Source of the DNA: Bacteroides sp. 214
Lineage (GTDB): Bacteria > Bacteroidota > Bacteroidia > Bacteroidales > Bacteroidaceae
Reading direction: 5' to 3'
NCBI RefSeq assembly: GCF_010501015.1
Contig: NZ_QVML01000002.1
Coordinates: 310,001-374,000, forward strand
Length of the DNA stretch: 64,000 nucleotides
Shown here: piece by piece, positions 54,906-63,579 of the stretch
Numbering within the stretch: the first letter of the stretch is position 1
How the letters are laid out: each line of letters starts with the position of its first letter
Position numbers and translations under genes: made by a program
Notes under the pieces: generated by a model
Told to the model about the DNA's origin: nothing
Databases searched by the model: none
The model's input: only the letters and a program-made list of their open reading frames with translations

Positions 54906-56225
54906 TTACGCTTTATCTCCACGCAGGTCTCTAACCCGCACAGCTTTTCCTTCGCTTTGCGGTAGTGAGCCTTTCTTTACGAGTTTTAGCTTTGGTGTTA
55001 CCAAAATCTCGTCTTTCAATTGGCGGGTAATTTCTTTGCGAATGTTCTCCAACTCAATGTAGTTATCGGTCGATAGGTCGCTCAACTCTACTTCTACAAT
55101 GATTGTGTCTTGGTAATCCTTGGTGTCGAGTGTAATGAGGTAGTTACTTCCCAGCTCGGCAAAACGTACCAATATTTTCTCAATCTGCATGGGGAAGATA
55201 TTAACTCCCTTGATGATAAACATATCGTCGCTTCTTCCTTTGATGCGGTCAATGCGCAGGTGCGTGCGTCCGCAAGGACATTCTCCGGGAATAATGCGGG
55301 TAAGGTCGCGTGTGCGGTAGCGAATTAACGGCATCATTTCACGGTCGAGTGTGGTAAGTACCAGTTCGCCAATTTCACCTTCGGGCATAGGCTCTCCGGT
55401 TTCGGGATCGATGATTTCTACCAGGAAACAGTCTTCCCAGAAGTGCATTCCGTTTTGTTCGGTACATTCAAAGGCTACACCCGGACCATTCATCTCCGAC
55501 ATACCAAAACTGTTGTATGCTTTTACGCCCAACATTTTCTCAATCTTCTTGCGTTGTTCGTCGGTATGTGGCTCGGCTCCAATAACAAGAGTCGTCAGGC
55601 TGGTGTCGTGCGGATCAATACCTTCTTCTTGGAATACCTCCGCCAAACGGATGGCATAACTTGGAATAGCATGTAGCGTGGTAGTCTTAAAGTCGGTAAT
55701 AAACTTAATTTGTCGCTTACTGTTGCCGGCAGCGGCAGGTACGGTGAGTGCACCCAATCGTTCGGCACCATACTGAAATCCCAGTCCACCGGTAAACATA
55801 CCGTAGCCCGAACTGTTTTGAAACACATCTGTATTGCGTAGCCCTACCATGTAAAGGCAGCGTGCCACGAGGTTCGCCCACGAACTTAAATCGTGTTGCG
55901 AGTGTACAATCACTGTGGGGTTTCCTGTTGTACCGCTCGAAGAGTGCAGTCGAACAGCATCTTTTAAGTCTCCCGATACTAAGCCGAAGGGGTAATTATC
56001 TCGCAGATGCGCCTTTGTAGTAAAGGGTAGTTTGCGGATGTCATCCACTGTTTGTAATATATCGGGCGAAATACCATTCTCCTCGAATACTTGTTTATAA
56101 AAAGGCGAATTTGCTGCAGTTGCAATGGTTTTCTTTAACCGCTGCAACTGCAGCTCACGCAAATCTTCTTTACTTATTGTCTCAATCTTTTCTTCCCAAA
56201 ACTTGTTACCTGTTGTCGTATTCAT
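54906..56225 (-). CDS. paaK: Phenylacetate-CoA ligase (PaaK-like)
   Basis: 439-residue AMP-forming adenylating enzyme. The P-loop SSSGTTGNPTVIVHSQHDLSSW (split; core SSGTTGNPT near 95) is followed by FGMSEMNGPG and YRTRDLTRIIPGECPCGRTH, a PaaK-type zinc-ribbon-like block. It acts on phenylacetate or related aryl acids. The gene is the last of iorA-iorB-paaK, 21 bp after iorB, so the likely role is linked to aromatic 2-oxoacid oxidation: either forming aryl-CoA or, in reverse, conserving energy. Confidence 0.9.
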   Translation of the reverse strand: MNTTTGNKFWEEKIETISKEDLRELQLQRLKKTIATAANSPFYKQVFEENGISPDILQTVDDIRKLPFTTKAHLRDNYPFGLVSGDLKDAVRLHSSSGTTGNPTVIVHSQHDLSSWANLVARCLYMVGLRNTDVFQNSSGYGMFTGGLGFQYGAERLGALTVPAAAGNSKRQIKFITDFKTTTLHAIPSYAIRLAEVFQEEGIDPHDTSLTTLVIGAEPHTDEQRKKIEKMLGVKAYNSFGMSEMNGPGVAFECTEQNGMHFWEDCFLVEIIDPETGEPMPEGEIGELVLTTLDREMMPLIRYRTRDLTRIIPGECPCGRTHLRIDRIKGRSDDMFIIKGVNIFPMQIEKILVRFAELGSNYLITLDTKDYQDTIIVEVELSDLSTDNYIELENIRKEITRQLKDEILVTPKLKLVKKGSLPQSEGKAVRVRDLRGDKA

Positions 56226-56246
56226 TTCTTTGTGTGCTACGTACTG

Positions 56247-56828
56247 TTACATAAATTGTTCTGCAATCTTCTTTCCTGCGTTCAGGGCATTGAGGTTCAT
56301 CTCTACGATGGCTTCTCCCTTACGACCAAAAATATCGCGAATGCTGTCCTGTATTTTGGCAAACTCAATGCCAAGGAAAGGTGTAGTTGCTCCCAATAGC
56401 ACCATATTGGCTACACGGGCTGTACCAATTTCTTTTGCTACCTTATCCACATCAAGGATTATCTTATTAGGAAGTTTCTCTATTTCGCCTATAACATCAT
56501 CCACTTCGGGGTAATTGGGGATGTTGATAAACGGTGTGGCGTTTGTTACCAACCAACCTTCGGGTTGTAAATAGGGTAGGTAGCGCAAACCTTCCATCGG
56601 TTCGAGTGAGATGATGAGGTCGCACTTGCCATGTGGAATGAGGTCTGATGCAATTGGTTTGTCACTGATGCGCAGGTTGGACTGTACGTCACCACCACGC
56701 TGGCTCATGCCGTGTACTTCCGCTTGTTTCATGTACAAGCCCTCTTTGAGCGCTGCTTGTCCAATAACTGTGGCAATGGAAAGGATTCCTTGTCCACCCA
56801 CACCTGATAGAATGATATCTTTTTTCAT
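56247..56828 (-). CDS. iorB: Indolepyruvate ferredoxin oxidoreductase, beta subunit
   Basis: 193-residue gamma-type pyruvate:ferredoxin oxidoreductase domain. MKKDIILSGVGGQGILSIATVIGQAAL is the standard IorB N-terminus, and AEVHGMSQRGGDVQSNLRI carries the conserved GMSQRGG motif. ATG 56828 overlaps the iorA stop by one base (TAATG), giving translational coupling; a longer in-frame start lies inside iorA and is rejected. It partners with IorA to oxidise aryl-pyruvates. Confidence 0.95.
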   Translation of the reverse strand: MKKDIILSGVGGQGILSIATVIGQAALKEGLYMKQAEVHGMSQRGGDVQSNLRISDKPIASDLIPHGKCDLIISLEPMEGLRYLPYLQPEGWLVTNATPFINIPNYPEVDDVIGEIEKLPNKIILDVDKVAKEIGTARVANMVLLGATTPFLGIEFAKIQDSIRDIFGRKGEAIVEMNLNALNAGKKIAEQFM

Positions 56829-58420
56829 TAGTTTCTTTTTTTGCGTTTCAATGTTTGGATGCACTCTCTGCGTGGGATAATAACCGATACGCCTTTGTAA
56901 TTGATTTCGTCACGGATGATTTGTGCCATTTCTTCATAGTTCTTCTTCAATGGTACAAACACACGAATGTGTGCGGGATCTACACCAATTCCTTTGCAGA
57001 TGGCTTCAATCTTACCTGTTCCTGCCGAGTCTTGTCCACCGGTCATGGCCGTGGTTTCATTGTCCGAAATAACGATTGTAACGTTGCTTTCCTCGTTTAC
57101 GCAGTCCAGCAACCCCGTCATGCCCGAGTGGGTGAAGGTAGAGTCGCCTATTACTGCCACTGCAGGATGTAGCCCACCTTCCGAAGCACCCTTTGCCATG
57201 GTGATGGAAGCACCCATATCTACACATGAGTTAATGGCGTTGAATGGTGCGTTGGCTCCCAATGTATAGCAACCGATGTCGCTGAATACTTTATGTGTAG
57301 GGTATTCTTTTTTCAATACCTCGGTAAGCACGGTGTACACATCGCGGTGTCCGCAACCTTCGCAAAGCGCAGGTGGACGCATCGCTACCAAGTTGGGTGT
57401 GGTAAAAGTAGAAGTGTTTTCTTTTCCTACTGCTTTGGCTACGGTATCAGGTGTCAGTTCACCATCTTGTGGGAGGGTTCCATCTAAGCGTCCTTTTACT
57501 TTCAGACCTTTGGCGAGGTAGCCTTTGAGTTTTTTCTCCACAAAAGGCTGACCATCTTCGAGCACTAATATCTCTTCGCACGAGGCAACCAGTTGTTCCA
57601 ACTGTTTCTTGGGTAGTGGGTATTGTCCTATTTTAAGCACCGGATATTCGCAACCTTCGGGATAGTTCTCCATCAGGTAGTTGTAGCCTATGCCACAAGC
57701 TACGATACCCATTTTTTTGTTTGGCCCGTCGGTGTATTTATTATAAGGAGACTCTTCCGAAGCTTTAATGAATTCGGCTTGATTAGCCAACAGCTCTTTG
57801 TAACGCTTGCGAGCATTGCCCGGCAACAAAATGAACTGGCGTGGGTCTTCGCTGAAAGATATCTCGTTTTGTGGCTTTTGTGGTTTTGTTTCTACCCCTG
57901 CACGCGAGTGTGCCAAGCGGGTAACGATGCGCAATAATACGGGTTCGCCGGTCTTTTCCGAAAGTTCAAAACCATTGTATGTCATATCATACGCTTCTTG
58001 TTGATTGCTGGGTTCCAGCATAGGTATCAGTGCGAAGTCGCCATAGAAACGGCTGTCTTGCTCGTTTTGTGAGGAGTGCATGCTGGGGTCGTCGGCAGCA
58101 AGCACGAGGAGTCCGCCGTTTACACCTGTTACACCGGCATTGATAAAGCAGTCGGCTGCTACGTTCATGCCTACGTGTTTCATACATACAAGGGCACGTT
58201 TACCAACGAATGACATGCCGAGAGCAGCTTCCATTGCTGTTTTCTCGTTCGAAGCCCAACGATGGTGTATATTGTTTTGGGCAGTAATGGGTGCCGCCTG
58301 AATATACTCGGTAATTTCCGTAGAGGGCGTTCCCGGATAGGCATAAACGCCAGACAAACCGGCATCCAGCGCTGCTTGTGCTATGGCTTCATCGCCAAGT
58401 AAGAGTTGTTTGCTCATCAT
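56828..58420 (-). CDS. iorA: Indolepyruvate ferredoxin oxidoreductase, alpha subunit (lacks Fe-S tail)
   Basis: 530 residues. N-terminal TPP-pyrimidine domain (AALDAGLSGVYAYPGTPSTEI), central domain, and C-terminal TPP domain with CEGCGHRD (near 354), SDIGCYTLG and GDSTFTHSGMTGLLD. CxxC-x25-C resembles the proximal [4Fe-4S] ligands of 2-oxoacid oxidoreductases. Archaeal IorA continues about 70 residues further with a 2[4Fe-4S] ferredoxin domain; here the chain ends at TLKRKKRN, so that domain is absent. Converts aryl-pyruvates to aryl-acyl-CoA with ferredoxin. Confidence 0.92.
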   Translation of the reverse strand: MMSKQLLLGDEAIAQAALDAGLSGVYAYPGTPSTEITEYIQAAPITAQNNIHHRWASNEKTAMEAALGMSFVGKRALVCMKHVGMNVAADCFINAGVTGVNGGLLVLAADDPSMHSSQNEQDSRFYGDFALIPMLEPSNQQEAYDMTYNGFELSEKTGEPVLLRIVTRLAHSRAGVETKPQKPQNEISFSEDPRQFILLPGNARKRYKELLANQAEFIKASEESPYNKYTDGPNKKMGIVACGIGYNYLMENYPEGCEYPVLKIGQYPLPKKQLEQLVASCEEILVLEDGQPFVEKKLKGYLAKGLKVKGRLDGTLPQDGELTPDTVAKAVGKENTSTFTTPNLVAMRPPALCEGCGHRDVYTVLTEVLKKEYPTHKVFSDIGCYTLGANAPFNAINSCVDMGASITMAKGASEGGLHPAVAVIGDSTFTHSGMTGLLDCVNEESNVTIVISDNETTAMTGGQDSAGTGKIEAICKGIGVDPAHIRVFVPLKKNYEEMAQIIRDEINYKGVSVIIPRRECIQTLKRKKRN

Positions 58421-58583
58421 TAATTGCTTTTATTTATTAGTTTTTTCTTCTCTTTTGTTTCAAATTATTGTGTAAAGATACTGAATACTCTTCTTTTATC
58501 AATGACATGCACTATAAAAAAACATGATTAATTGCCTCTTGAGATTGAAGAATATTTACGTTTGCCTTACTTCTCTTTGGTAC

Positions 58584-58980
58584 CAAACTATCAAAATGTC
58601 AAAGCCTCCGAGAATGCGATAAAATGAGAGAAACCAACGCGTGGACAGGAAAAATCGCAGGAAATCGGCTTTAGAAAAAACGCCTCAAACAGTGTGAAAA
58701 ACACTCATTTTATTCGAAATGTGCCCTACAAGACTTGTAGTGCCTGTTTTTCTGACTGGGTTTTGAGTAAAAACACAGTCAGAACATAGAAAGAACACAG
58801 TCAGTTTCACATTCAAACACAGTCCACTTTTCTTTCTCTTCCTATGGATGAGCAACTGTTTGCCATAGGCAAACGCTCTGAATGCTTATGGAAGATGGGT
58901 CGCGAGCTTATGGCAAACAGTCGTTCGTCCATAAGCAAATTTCTCTCCTTGAAAACCCTTTCAGAAGGCTTGTAAGGCAT
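58584..58980 (-). repeat. 396-bp dispersed repeat, copy B
   Basis: Reverse complement of copy A at 46376-46771, about 12 kb away. The same three hairpins are present; the 58752-58782 palindrome reads CTGACTGGGTTTT with a mispaired arm. AACACAGTC recurs at 58772, 58794 and 58816, the 22-bp period in the other orientation. The frame open in copy A is stopped here by a TAG (TGG in A), so the conserved ORF is interrupted. Confidence 0.85.
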
Positions 58981-59160
58981 GTTCTCTCTCGAAGGTAGAA
59001 GAATGTTTTCTTTAGTCAAAAAGCAAAAAGAAAGGGTGAAAGACGAGTTTAGGTACTATCGCCTCTGTTTTGATGGAATAATGGTAGTTGCCGCACCTGT
59101 GTCTAATCTGAAAAAAGGTAAAAAAAGCACATGACGTATCTATGTTATCTCTTATTGTAT

Positions 59161-59168
59161 TACTTTTG
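59161..59168 (+). promoter_or_regulatory. Possible -7 box next to the LPS kinase start
   Basis: TACTTTTG ends only 7 bp before the ATG at 59176. If it is a promoter, the transcript would be nearly leaderless. No -33 element is visible, so this is uncertain. Confidence 0.3.
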
Positions 59169-59175
59169 TCCGATT

Positions 59176-59958
59176 ATGAAAGTAGTTATCAATCCTAAAT
59201 ACAGTCATCTTTCTGATATTATCAACGAATTGCCAACACGAAAATTTACAGGCAACTCTATCATCAGAGAGAAACGAAACTCCATCTATCAGATAGAAGT
59301 TGACGGGCAGGTTTTTGTTATTAAGAAGTACAAAAGACCTACACGGGTAAATCAGGTGATTTATTCTTACTTTAGGCTAACGAAGGCAAGACGTGCCTAC
59401 GAGTTTGCTTTCCGTTTAGAGTCGTTGGGTATAGATACTCCCGAACCGGTTGCTTATATCGAACTCAAAAAGGGTGGTGTATTTCATACCGGATACTTTG
59501 TTTCTACTTTTATGGGACACCCTTCGGTAGAAGATGCTGTGTACGAAGAACGCGAAGGCTACAAAGAAATACTGGACGCATTTGTGGACTTCACAGTCCA
59601 GATACACGAGAAAGGGGTATTGCACTACGATTATAATCTTTCCAACGCTCTTTATTACCAAACCGAACAGGGGTATCAATTCGCACTTATCGATATAAAC
59701 CAGATGAAGTTTGGCAAACTATCCTTGGGCGAGTGTTTGAAATCAGTCAATTCTTTAGGACTTTCGCTGCCTCAACTGGTGTGGTTTGTAGAGCAGTACG
59801 CACTTCGACGGGGAAAGAATCCACTCAACTGTTGCACGTCTATTTTGTTGCGTCAACGCGCGAGGCTAATACGCAGAGGTACTAAGAAGAAGCTCCAGAA
59901 TATGTTTGTATATCCTGTGCGCGACTTCTTCAAAAAGTCAAAATCTGTATCCAAGTAG
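59176..59958 (+). CDS. Lipopolysaccharide kinase (KdkA/WaaP-like)
   Basis: 260 residues from ATG 59176 (MKVVINPKYSH); a start at 59131 would add 15 hydrophobic residues, unlike the family. Protein-kinase-like fold: VFVIKKYK holds the likely ATP lysine, the catalytic loop is LHYDYNLSNALYY (D-x-N-x-S-N), and FALIDINQMKFG is the metal-binding DFG-like segment. Members phosphorylate Kdo or heptose of the LPS core at the inner membrane. Its last 21 bp overlap the convergent TonB-type gene. Confidence 0.85.
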   Translation: MKVVINPKYSHLSDIINELPTRKFTGNSIIREKRNSIYQIEVDGQVFVIKKYKRPTRVNQVIYSYFRLTKARRAYEFAFRLESLGIDTPEPVAYIELKKGGVFHTGYFVSTFMGHPSVEDAVYEEREGYKEILDAFVDFTVQIHEKGVLHYDYNLSNALYYQTEQGYQFALIDINQMKFGKLSLGECLKSVNSLGLSLPQLVWFVEQYALRRGKNPLNCCTSILLRQRARLIRRGTKKKLQNMFVYPVRDFFKKSKSVSK

Positions 59959-62451
59959 TATCAAAATCTCTCTTCCTCTTATATTTACCCACGAGGAGTA
60001 GCTTTGCAGGGAACTGTATTGTGTGTAGCTGTATTGCTGCTTGTCGAGCAGGTTGTTGGCTGCCAGTGAGATAGTCCACGAACCCGGCTTCCACTGTGCC
60101 GATGCATCCAGCAAGAAAGCATTTACTCCTTTACTACTACTTACATCGTTGTAATAATGATCGGCAGTGCAGCCGAGTTCGACGGACGGTGAGATACGAT
60201 AAGAGAGAATTATTTTCTGTACAATGTTCAATAAGGGAGTGAGTTTGGTATTGCTACCTATCTTGCTTCCGCCATATCTGAATGTTCCTTCGTAGTCGAT
60301 ACCTAATTTGCCCGGTGTCCAAGCTATCTTCGGTTCGTAAAACATATAGGTGGATGTTACAGGTAGGAGCAACCCGCTACTGATTCTTTCTGTTCTTGAC
60401 CAGCCAAAGGTATAATTCAATGAAGCCTTCAGGTTATAGTCAAAGAAACCTTTGGATAACTGTCCGCGAGCATTCCATGTTTCCGAACGTACTGATTGTT
60501 TACGCGAAACGGCTGCTACTTCTTCTGCTGTTATTACTTCTTCGTACGTGTGGCTGCTCCAGCCCCGTTGGTGCGAAACAGATAGCGTGGCAAAGAATTC
60601 TTTAATTGTGTTCTTGTACTCTCCGTATGCCGAGTAATATTGGTTGCGGTTAATGCTGACTTCTCCACTATTGCTCACCGTGTGCCGGTAATCTGTATAA
60701 TAAGGAGTAGTATAAAGGGTCGTTAGGTCGCCGTAACTCTCGCGATAACTACCTGTTAGCGAGAATTGCCAAGCGTAGTTGTATCTATAATGCAGGTAGA
60801 ATGTGGGACTTGTATTTGCCTGTGCAAAACCTCTTTTCGTATACTTCGTCAGTGTAAGCGGAGCCGACAAAGAACTTCTCCACTTACCTGTATTGTATTG
60901 CCAATAGGGAGTAAAGTAGCCGCTGTAACTGTTGCCTATGTTGCTTCCTTGCAGTGTTATTCCTGTGGTGTACCGCTGTGTGAAGTATCCTTTCTTCTTT
61001 AACCATGCAAAATAGTTGTGTGTATAGAAATGATTCAGGCTGATGCGTTGTTTCATCTCTCTTTCTTTCACCCGGAGTTCGGATGGCAAGTGATAATAGC
61101 GCACCAATGATGCCGCCTCCAGTGTGGCGTTACCTTTGTTCCAAATGCTTTTCAGCTCATTCTTAATGCCTATACTGGTGGTTTGTATTTGTTGACTGCT
61201 ATTTTGTTTGCCGCTATATGCGGTGTTTCCTTTCTCCCATTCTCCAAGCAGGTTCAGGCGATTGGTAAGAAAATACTTCTCGGTGTTGTTCTCTAAGTGC
61301 AAACCCACTTCTCCTTTGTTTGAACGAATGTGGCTGTTACTCTCTTCGGCTATTCTAATGGTATCTTCGGACTGATAGTAGGTTGTTTCGCTACCGCGTT
61401 TTTGCCTGCGCGCATCGTGTGTATATGCGGCATTGATGCGAAGCTGCGTTGTTTCGCCCACTTTGTACAAGCGATTGCCCGATAGCGTATGTACATCATT
61501 GAATAATAACCGTTCCTGTTTGAGCGGCGCCGATAGTGTGGGTTGAGAAAGAAAACCCGGTATGCTGCTTTCGCTGATGCGATCGGATGTGTTGAGAGTC
61601 AATCTGTTGTTCTCCGTTGTTATATCATTACCGTTGTTGTTGTGTTTGTAAGCATATACCGATTGACTTTTTCGGCTAAGTTGCAAGGCATTTAGATTGA
61701 TTTGTTGCAATAGCTCTTCCTCTTTGTTGGCAGAGTAACCAACTCCTCCTTGCAGGCTAACCATCCATTTATCTCTAAACTCGGGCTTTAGCTTCAGGTT
61801 GATAGCAACCTCTTCGCTGTTTATCTTCTCTTTCAGCATACGTACCGGCTGATGATTTTCCAGTACTTGCACCACATCAACGGCTTTGGCTTGCAGGTTG
61901 TTGTTTATTTGATTGTAGCGTCCGTCTGTCAGATCCATGCCTTCTATATAAAACTTGCTGATGTCTTTGCCGTTGTAGGAAATTTTTCCGCTATTGTTGT
62001 CTACGTTTATTCCGGGAAGTTTCTTCAACACATCCTTCATACTTTCGTCCTGCGAAGAGATAAAGTCTCCCAAACTATAGTTAATCGTATCTCTCCTTCC
62101 CGATACACGTCCCGGCTTTATCAAGACCTCGCGCAGACTGATGGCTTCGGGTTGCATTTGTATCTGCATTGATTTTTGGGACAAGGCAACTCTTTTTGTT
62201 GTTTTATAGCCAAGGATAGATACAATGATGTATAACGAATCTATATTTTCTTCGGGTATAATAGCGAAACTCCCTTTGTTATCGGTGTGCGCATAGCTGA
62301 TGAGTTGTTCATAGCTTCCCTTTACCAAGCGCACGGTTGCCATTTCCAAAGGTTCGTTTGTTTCGGCATCAGTTACTACACCTTGATAGGTTGTTTGCGC
62401 GGCGGCAGAGCAGCAACAGAATAAAAGAAGAAGGACGATTGTTTTGTTCAT
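59938..62451 (-). CDS. TonB-receptor-like outer-membrane barrel with carboxypeptidase-D-like N-domain
   Basis: 837 residues. Signal peptide 1-18 (cleaved after SAAAQ). Residues 19-105 are the CarboxypepD_reg-like beta-sandwich (TYQGVVTDAETNEPLEMATVRL). A plug-like domain follows (about 113-215, FIEG-type YIEGMDLTDGRYNQINNN), then a long beta-barrel ending in the aromatic-terminal ILLGYRF. No TonB box was identified, and it is not paired with a SusD gene. It lies 10 bp downstream of a GLPGLI gene, a pairing that often occurs in Bacteroidota. Cargo unknown. Confidence 0.88.
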   Translation of the reverse strand: MNKTIVLLLLFCCCSAAAQTTYQGVVTDAETNEPLEMATVRLVKGSYEQLISYAHTDNKGSFAIIPEENIDSLYIIVSILGYKTTKRVALSQKSMQIQMQPEAISLREVLIKPGRVSGRRDTINYSLGDFISSQDESMKDVLKKLPGINVDNNSGKISYNGKDISKFYIEGMDLTDGRYNQINNNLQAKAVDVVQVLENHQPVRMLKEKINSEEVAINLKLKPEFRDKWMVSLQGGVGYSANKEEELLQQINLNALQLSRKSQSVYAYKHNNNGNDITTENNRLTLNTSDRISESSIPGFLSQPTLSAPLKQERLLFNDVHTLSGNRLYKVGETTQLRINAAYTHDARRQKRGSETTYYQSEDTIRIAEESNSHIRSNKGEVGLHLENNTEKYFLTNRLNLLGEWEKGNTAYSGKQNSSQQIQTTSIGIKNELKSIWNKGNATLEAASLVRYYHLPSELRVKEREMKQRISLNHFYTHNYFAWLKKKGYFTQRYTTGITLQGSNIGNSYSGYFTPYWQYNTGKWRSSLSAPLTLTKYTKRGFAQANTSPTFYLHYRYNYAWQFSLTGSYRESYGDLTTLYTTPYYTDYRHTVSNSGEVSINRNQYYSAYGEYKNTIKEFFATLSVSHQRGWSSHTYEEVITAEEVAAVSRKQSVRSETWNARGQLSKGFFDYNLKASLNYTFGWSRTERISSGLLLPVTSTYMFYEPKIAWTPGKLGIDYEGTFRYGGSKIGSNTKLTPLLNIVQKIILSYRISPSVELGCTADHYYNDVSSSKGVNAFLLDASAQWKPGSWTISLAANNLLDKQQYSYTQYSSLQSYSSWVNIRGREILILLGYRF

Positions 62452-62461
62452 AATTCCCTGT

Positions 62462-63337
62462 TTATTCTCTCTCTATTGGATTGAAAGGTGTATTCACGGG
62501 CTTCTTTATCGGGTTGCCGTCTGCGCCTCTAACCACTATCTGAACATTGGGAGCCGATGAAGTAACAAAACCCACAGGATCGGCAGCATAGCGTGTGTAC
62601 ATCTTGTTTAGTTCTTTGCGGCTAATGGGTTGATAACCATCTGTACTATACATGATTTTGTTTTCCTTGTCGTGATTTTGTGTGATGCCTGTACATACAA
62701 AAGTGTAATGCCCTTGTGTGTCTTGTGCTTTCAGAATGAGTCCGGGCAAACCTTGTAACTTCCACGGGCCATCACCACGTGCTATTTCGGTAGTGTACCA
62801 CACTTCATAATTCCTTCCGTAAAGGCTACATGTTGCTTTTTGGCATACGTATGAGGCAATGGTCATGGTGTCGGACAGGAGTGTCCACTTGGGCATTTCC
62901 ATCTTTTCTTCGCATAGAAAACGATTCATGCCCAGTTGGTCTAAGTAAGTAACTTTACCTACCGGGTGGTTTTTGTAAATCTTGTAACTAACCTTGGAAT
63001 TGTATTGCTCCATGTGCGCGCTAATAACATCTATGCTTGCTCCGTTCTTTTTATCTATTTCGATAATGGAGTCGGTGAGGAACTTGGCATAGCTGTAGTA
63101 CACCGAACTCTTTTTGCCCACTTTGAGCATCATGGTTTCATTAAGTACTTTCTCGGTATTGAGTGTGTCCGGGAGGAATGTGGTTTCGTACTGTACGGAG
63201 AATAATACCTCGTCAATAGCTTCTGCCTTTAATACTTCGTTCTTGTTAACAATGTTGATGTTCATCTGCGCAAAGGCTGTTTTCGGCAAGCAGAGTATAA
63301 TACCTGCTATTGCCATACATTTCATGATTTGTTTCAT
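62462..63337 (-). CDS. GLPGLI family protein
   Basis: 291 residues from ATG 63337, which places a proper signal peptide (MKQIMKCMAIAGIILCLPKTAFAQ, in two segments around residues 1-23) at the start; a longer ORF starting at 63406 puts charged residues before it. The diagnostic motif GLPGLIL lies near residue 208, preceded by GDGPWKLQ. Members are exported and of unknown function. It is 10 bp from the downstream TonB-type gene and likely co-transcribed. Confidence 0.88.
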   Translation of the reverse strand: MKQIMKCMAIAGIILCLPKTAFAQMNINIVNKNEVLKAEAIDEVLFSVQYETTFLPDTLNTEKVLNETMMLKVGKKSSVYYSYAKFLTDSIIEIDKKNGASIDVISAHMEQYNSKVSYKIYKNHPVGKVTYLDQLGMNRFLCEEKMEMPKWTLLSDTMTIASYVCQKATCSLYGRNYEVWYTTEIARGDGPWKLQGLPGLILKAQDTQGHYTFVCTGITQNHDKENKIMYSTDGYQPISRKELNKMYTRYAADPVGFVTSSAPNVQIVVRGADGNPIKKPVNTPFNPIERE

Positions 63338-63361
63338 TTTCTTTTGGGTCTTAAGTGTTTT

Positions 63362-63441
63362 TTTTGAAACGCGAGTTGCGCAGAGTCTTTTATTACGATG
63401 CCGCATGGGAGCTTAAACTCCGTGCAGCTCGCGTTTCAAAA
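63362..63441. repeat. Inverted repeat in the leader of the GLPGLI gene
   Basis: TTTTGAAACGCGAG (63362-63375) and its exact complement CTCGCGTTTCAAAA (63428-63441) enclose a 52-nt loop. Between promoter box and start codon, so it would be in the mRNA leader. No T run follows on either strand. Confidence 0.6.
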
Positions 63442-63448
63442 CATAAAG

Positions 63449-63456
63449 CAAAAATA
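63449..63456 (-). promoter_or_regulatory. -7 promoter box of the GLPGLI gene
   Basis: TATTTTTG on the minus strand, 112 bp upstream of the ATG at 63337; the transcript would include the inverted repeat 63362-63441. Confidence 0.4.
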
Positions 63457-63529
63457 GCTTCTACTCTTCAGCCGTAGCACCTGTTTTTATTACTGAATTA
63501 TTACTCTGCGATAAAAACCGGTTTGTGTC

Positions 63530-63561
63530 TTTGCGCACGTGAGCGTTCCTATTTATCTTTG
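63530..63561 (+). promoter_or_regulatory. Promoter of the sensor-like gene at the window edge
   Basis: TTTG (63530-63533), 20-nt spacer, TATCTTTG (63554-63561). The ATG is 18 bp downstream. Confidence 0.7.
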
Positions 63562-63579
63562 TGCAAAACAGATTAAAGA

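Larger units (their letters stand above)
58421..59175. other. 755-bp intergenic region holding inverted-repeat copy B
   Basis: From left to right: about 160 bp AT-rich DNA upstream of iorA, copy B (58584-58980), and about 190 bp up to the LPS kinase start. A 68-codon minus-strand ORF inside the repeat is not supported by the other copy. Confidence 0.7.

Noticed and set aside
56829..56864. 12-residue extension of IorB
   Set aside because: It lies inside the iorA 3' end and adds non-conserved lysines before the canonical MKKDIILSGVGGQG start.
46376..58980. Inverted repeats as the ends of a composite transposon
   Set aside because: The 12 kb between them holds housekeeping genes (dnaN, coaBC, recN), and neither copy encodes a transposase.
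58813..59019. 68-codon minus-strand ORF in repeat copy B
   Set aside because: Explained by the dispersed repeat; the corresponding frame in copy A differs, and stems account for the conserved bases.
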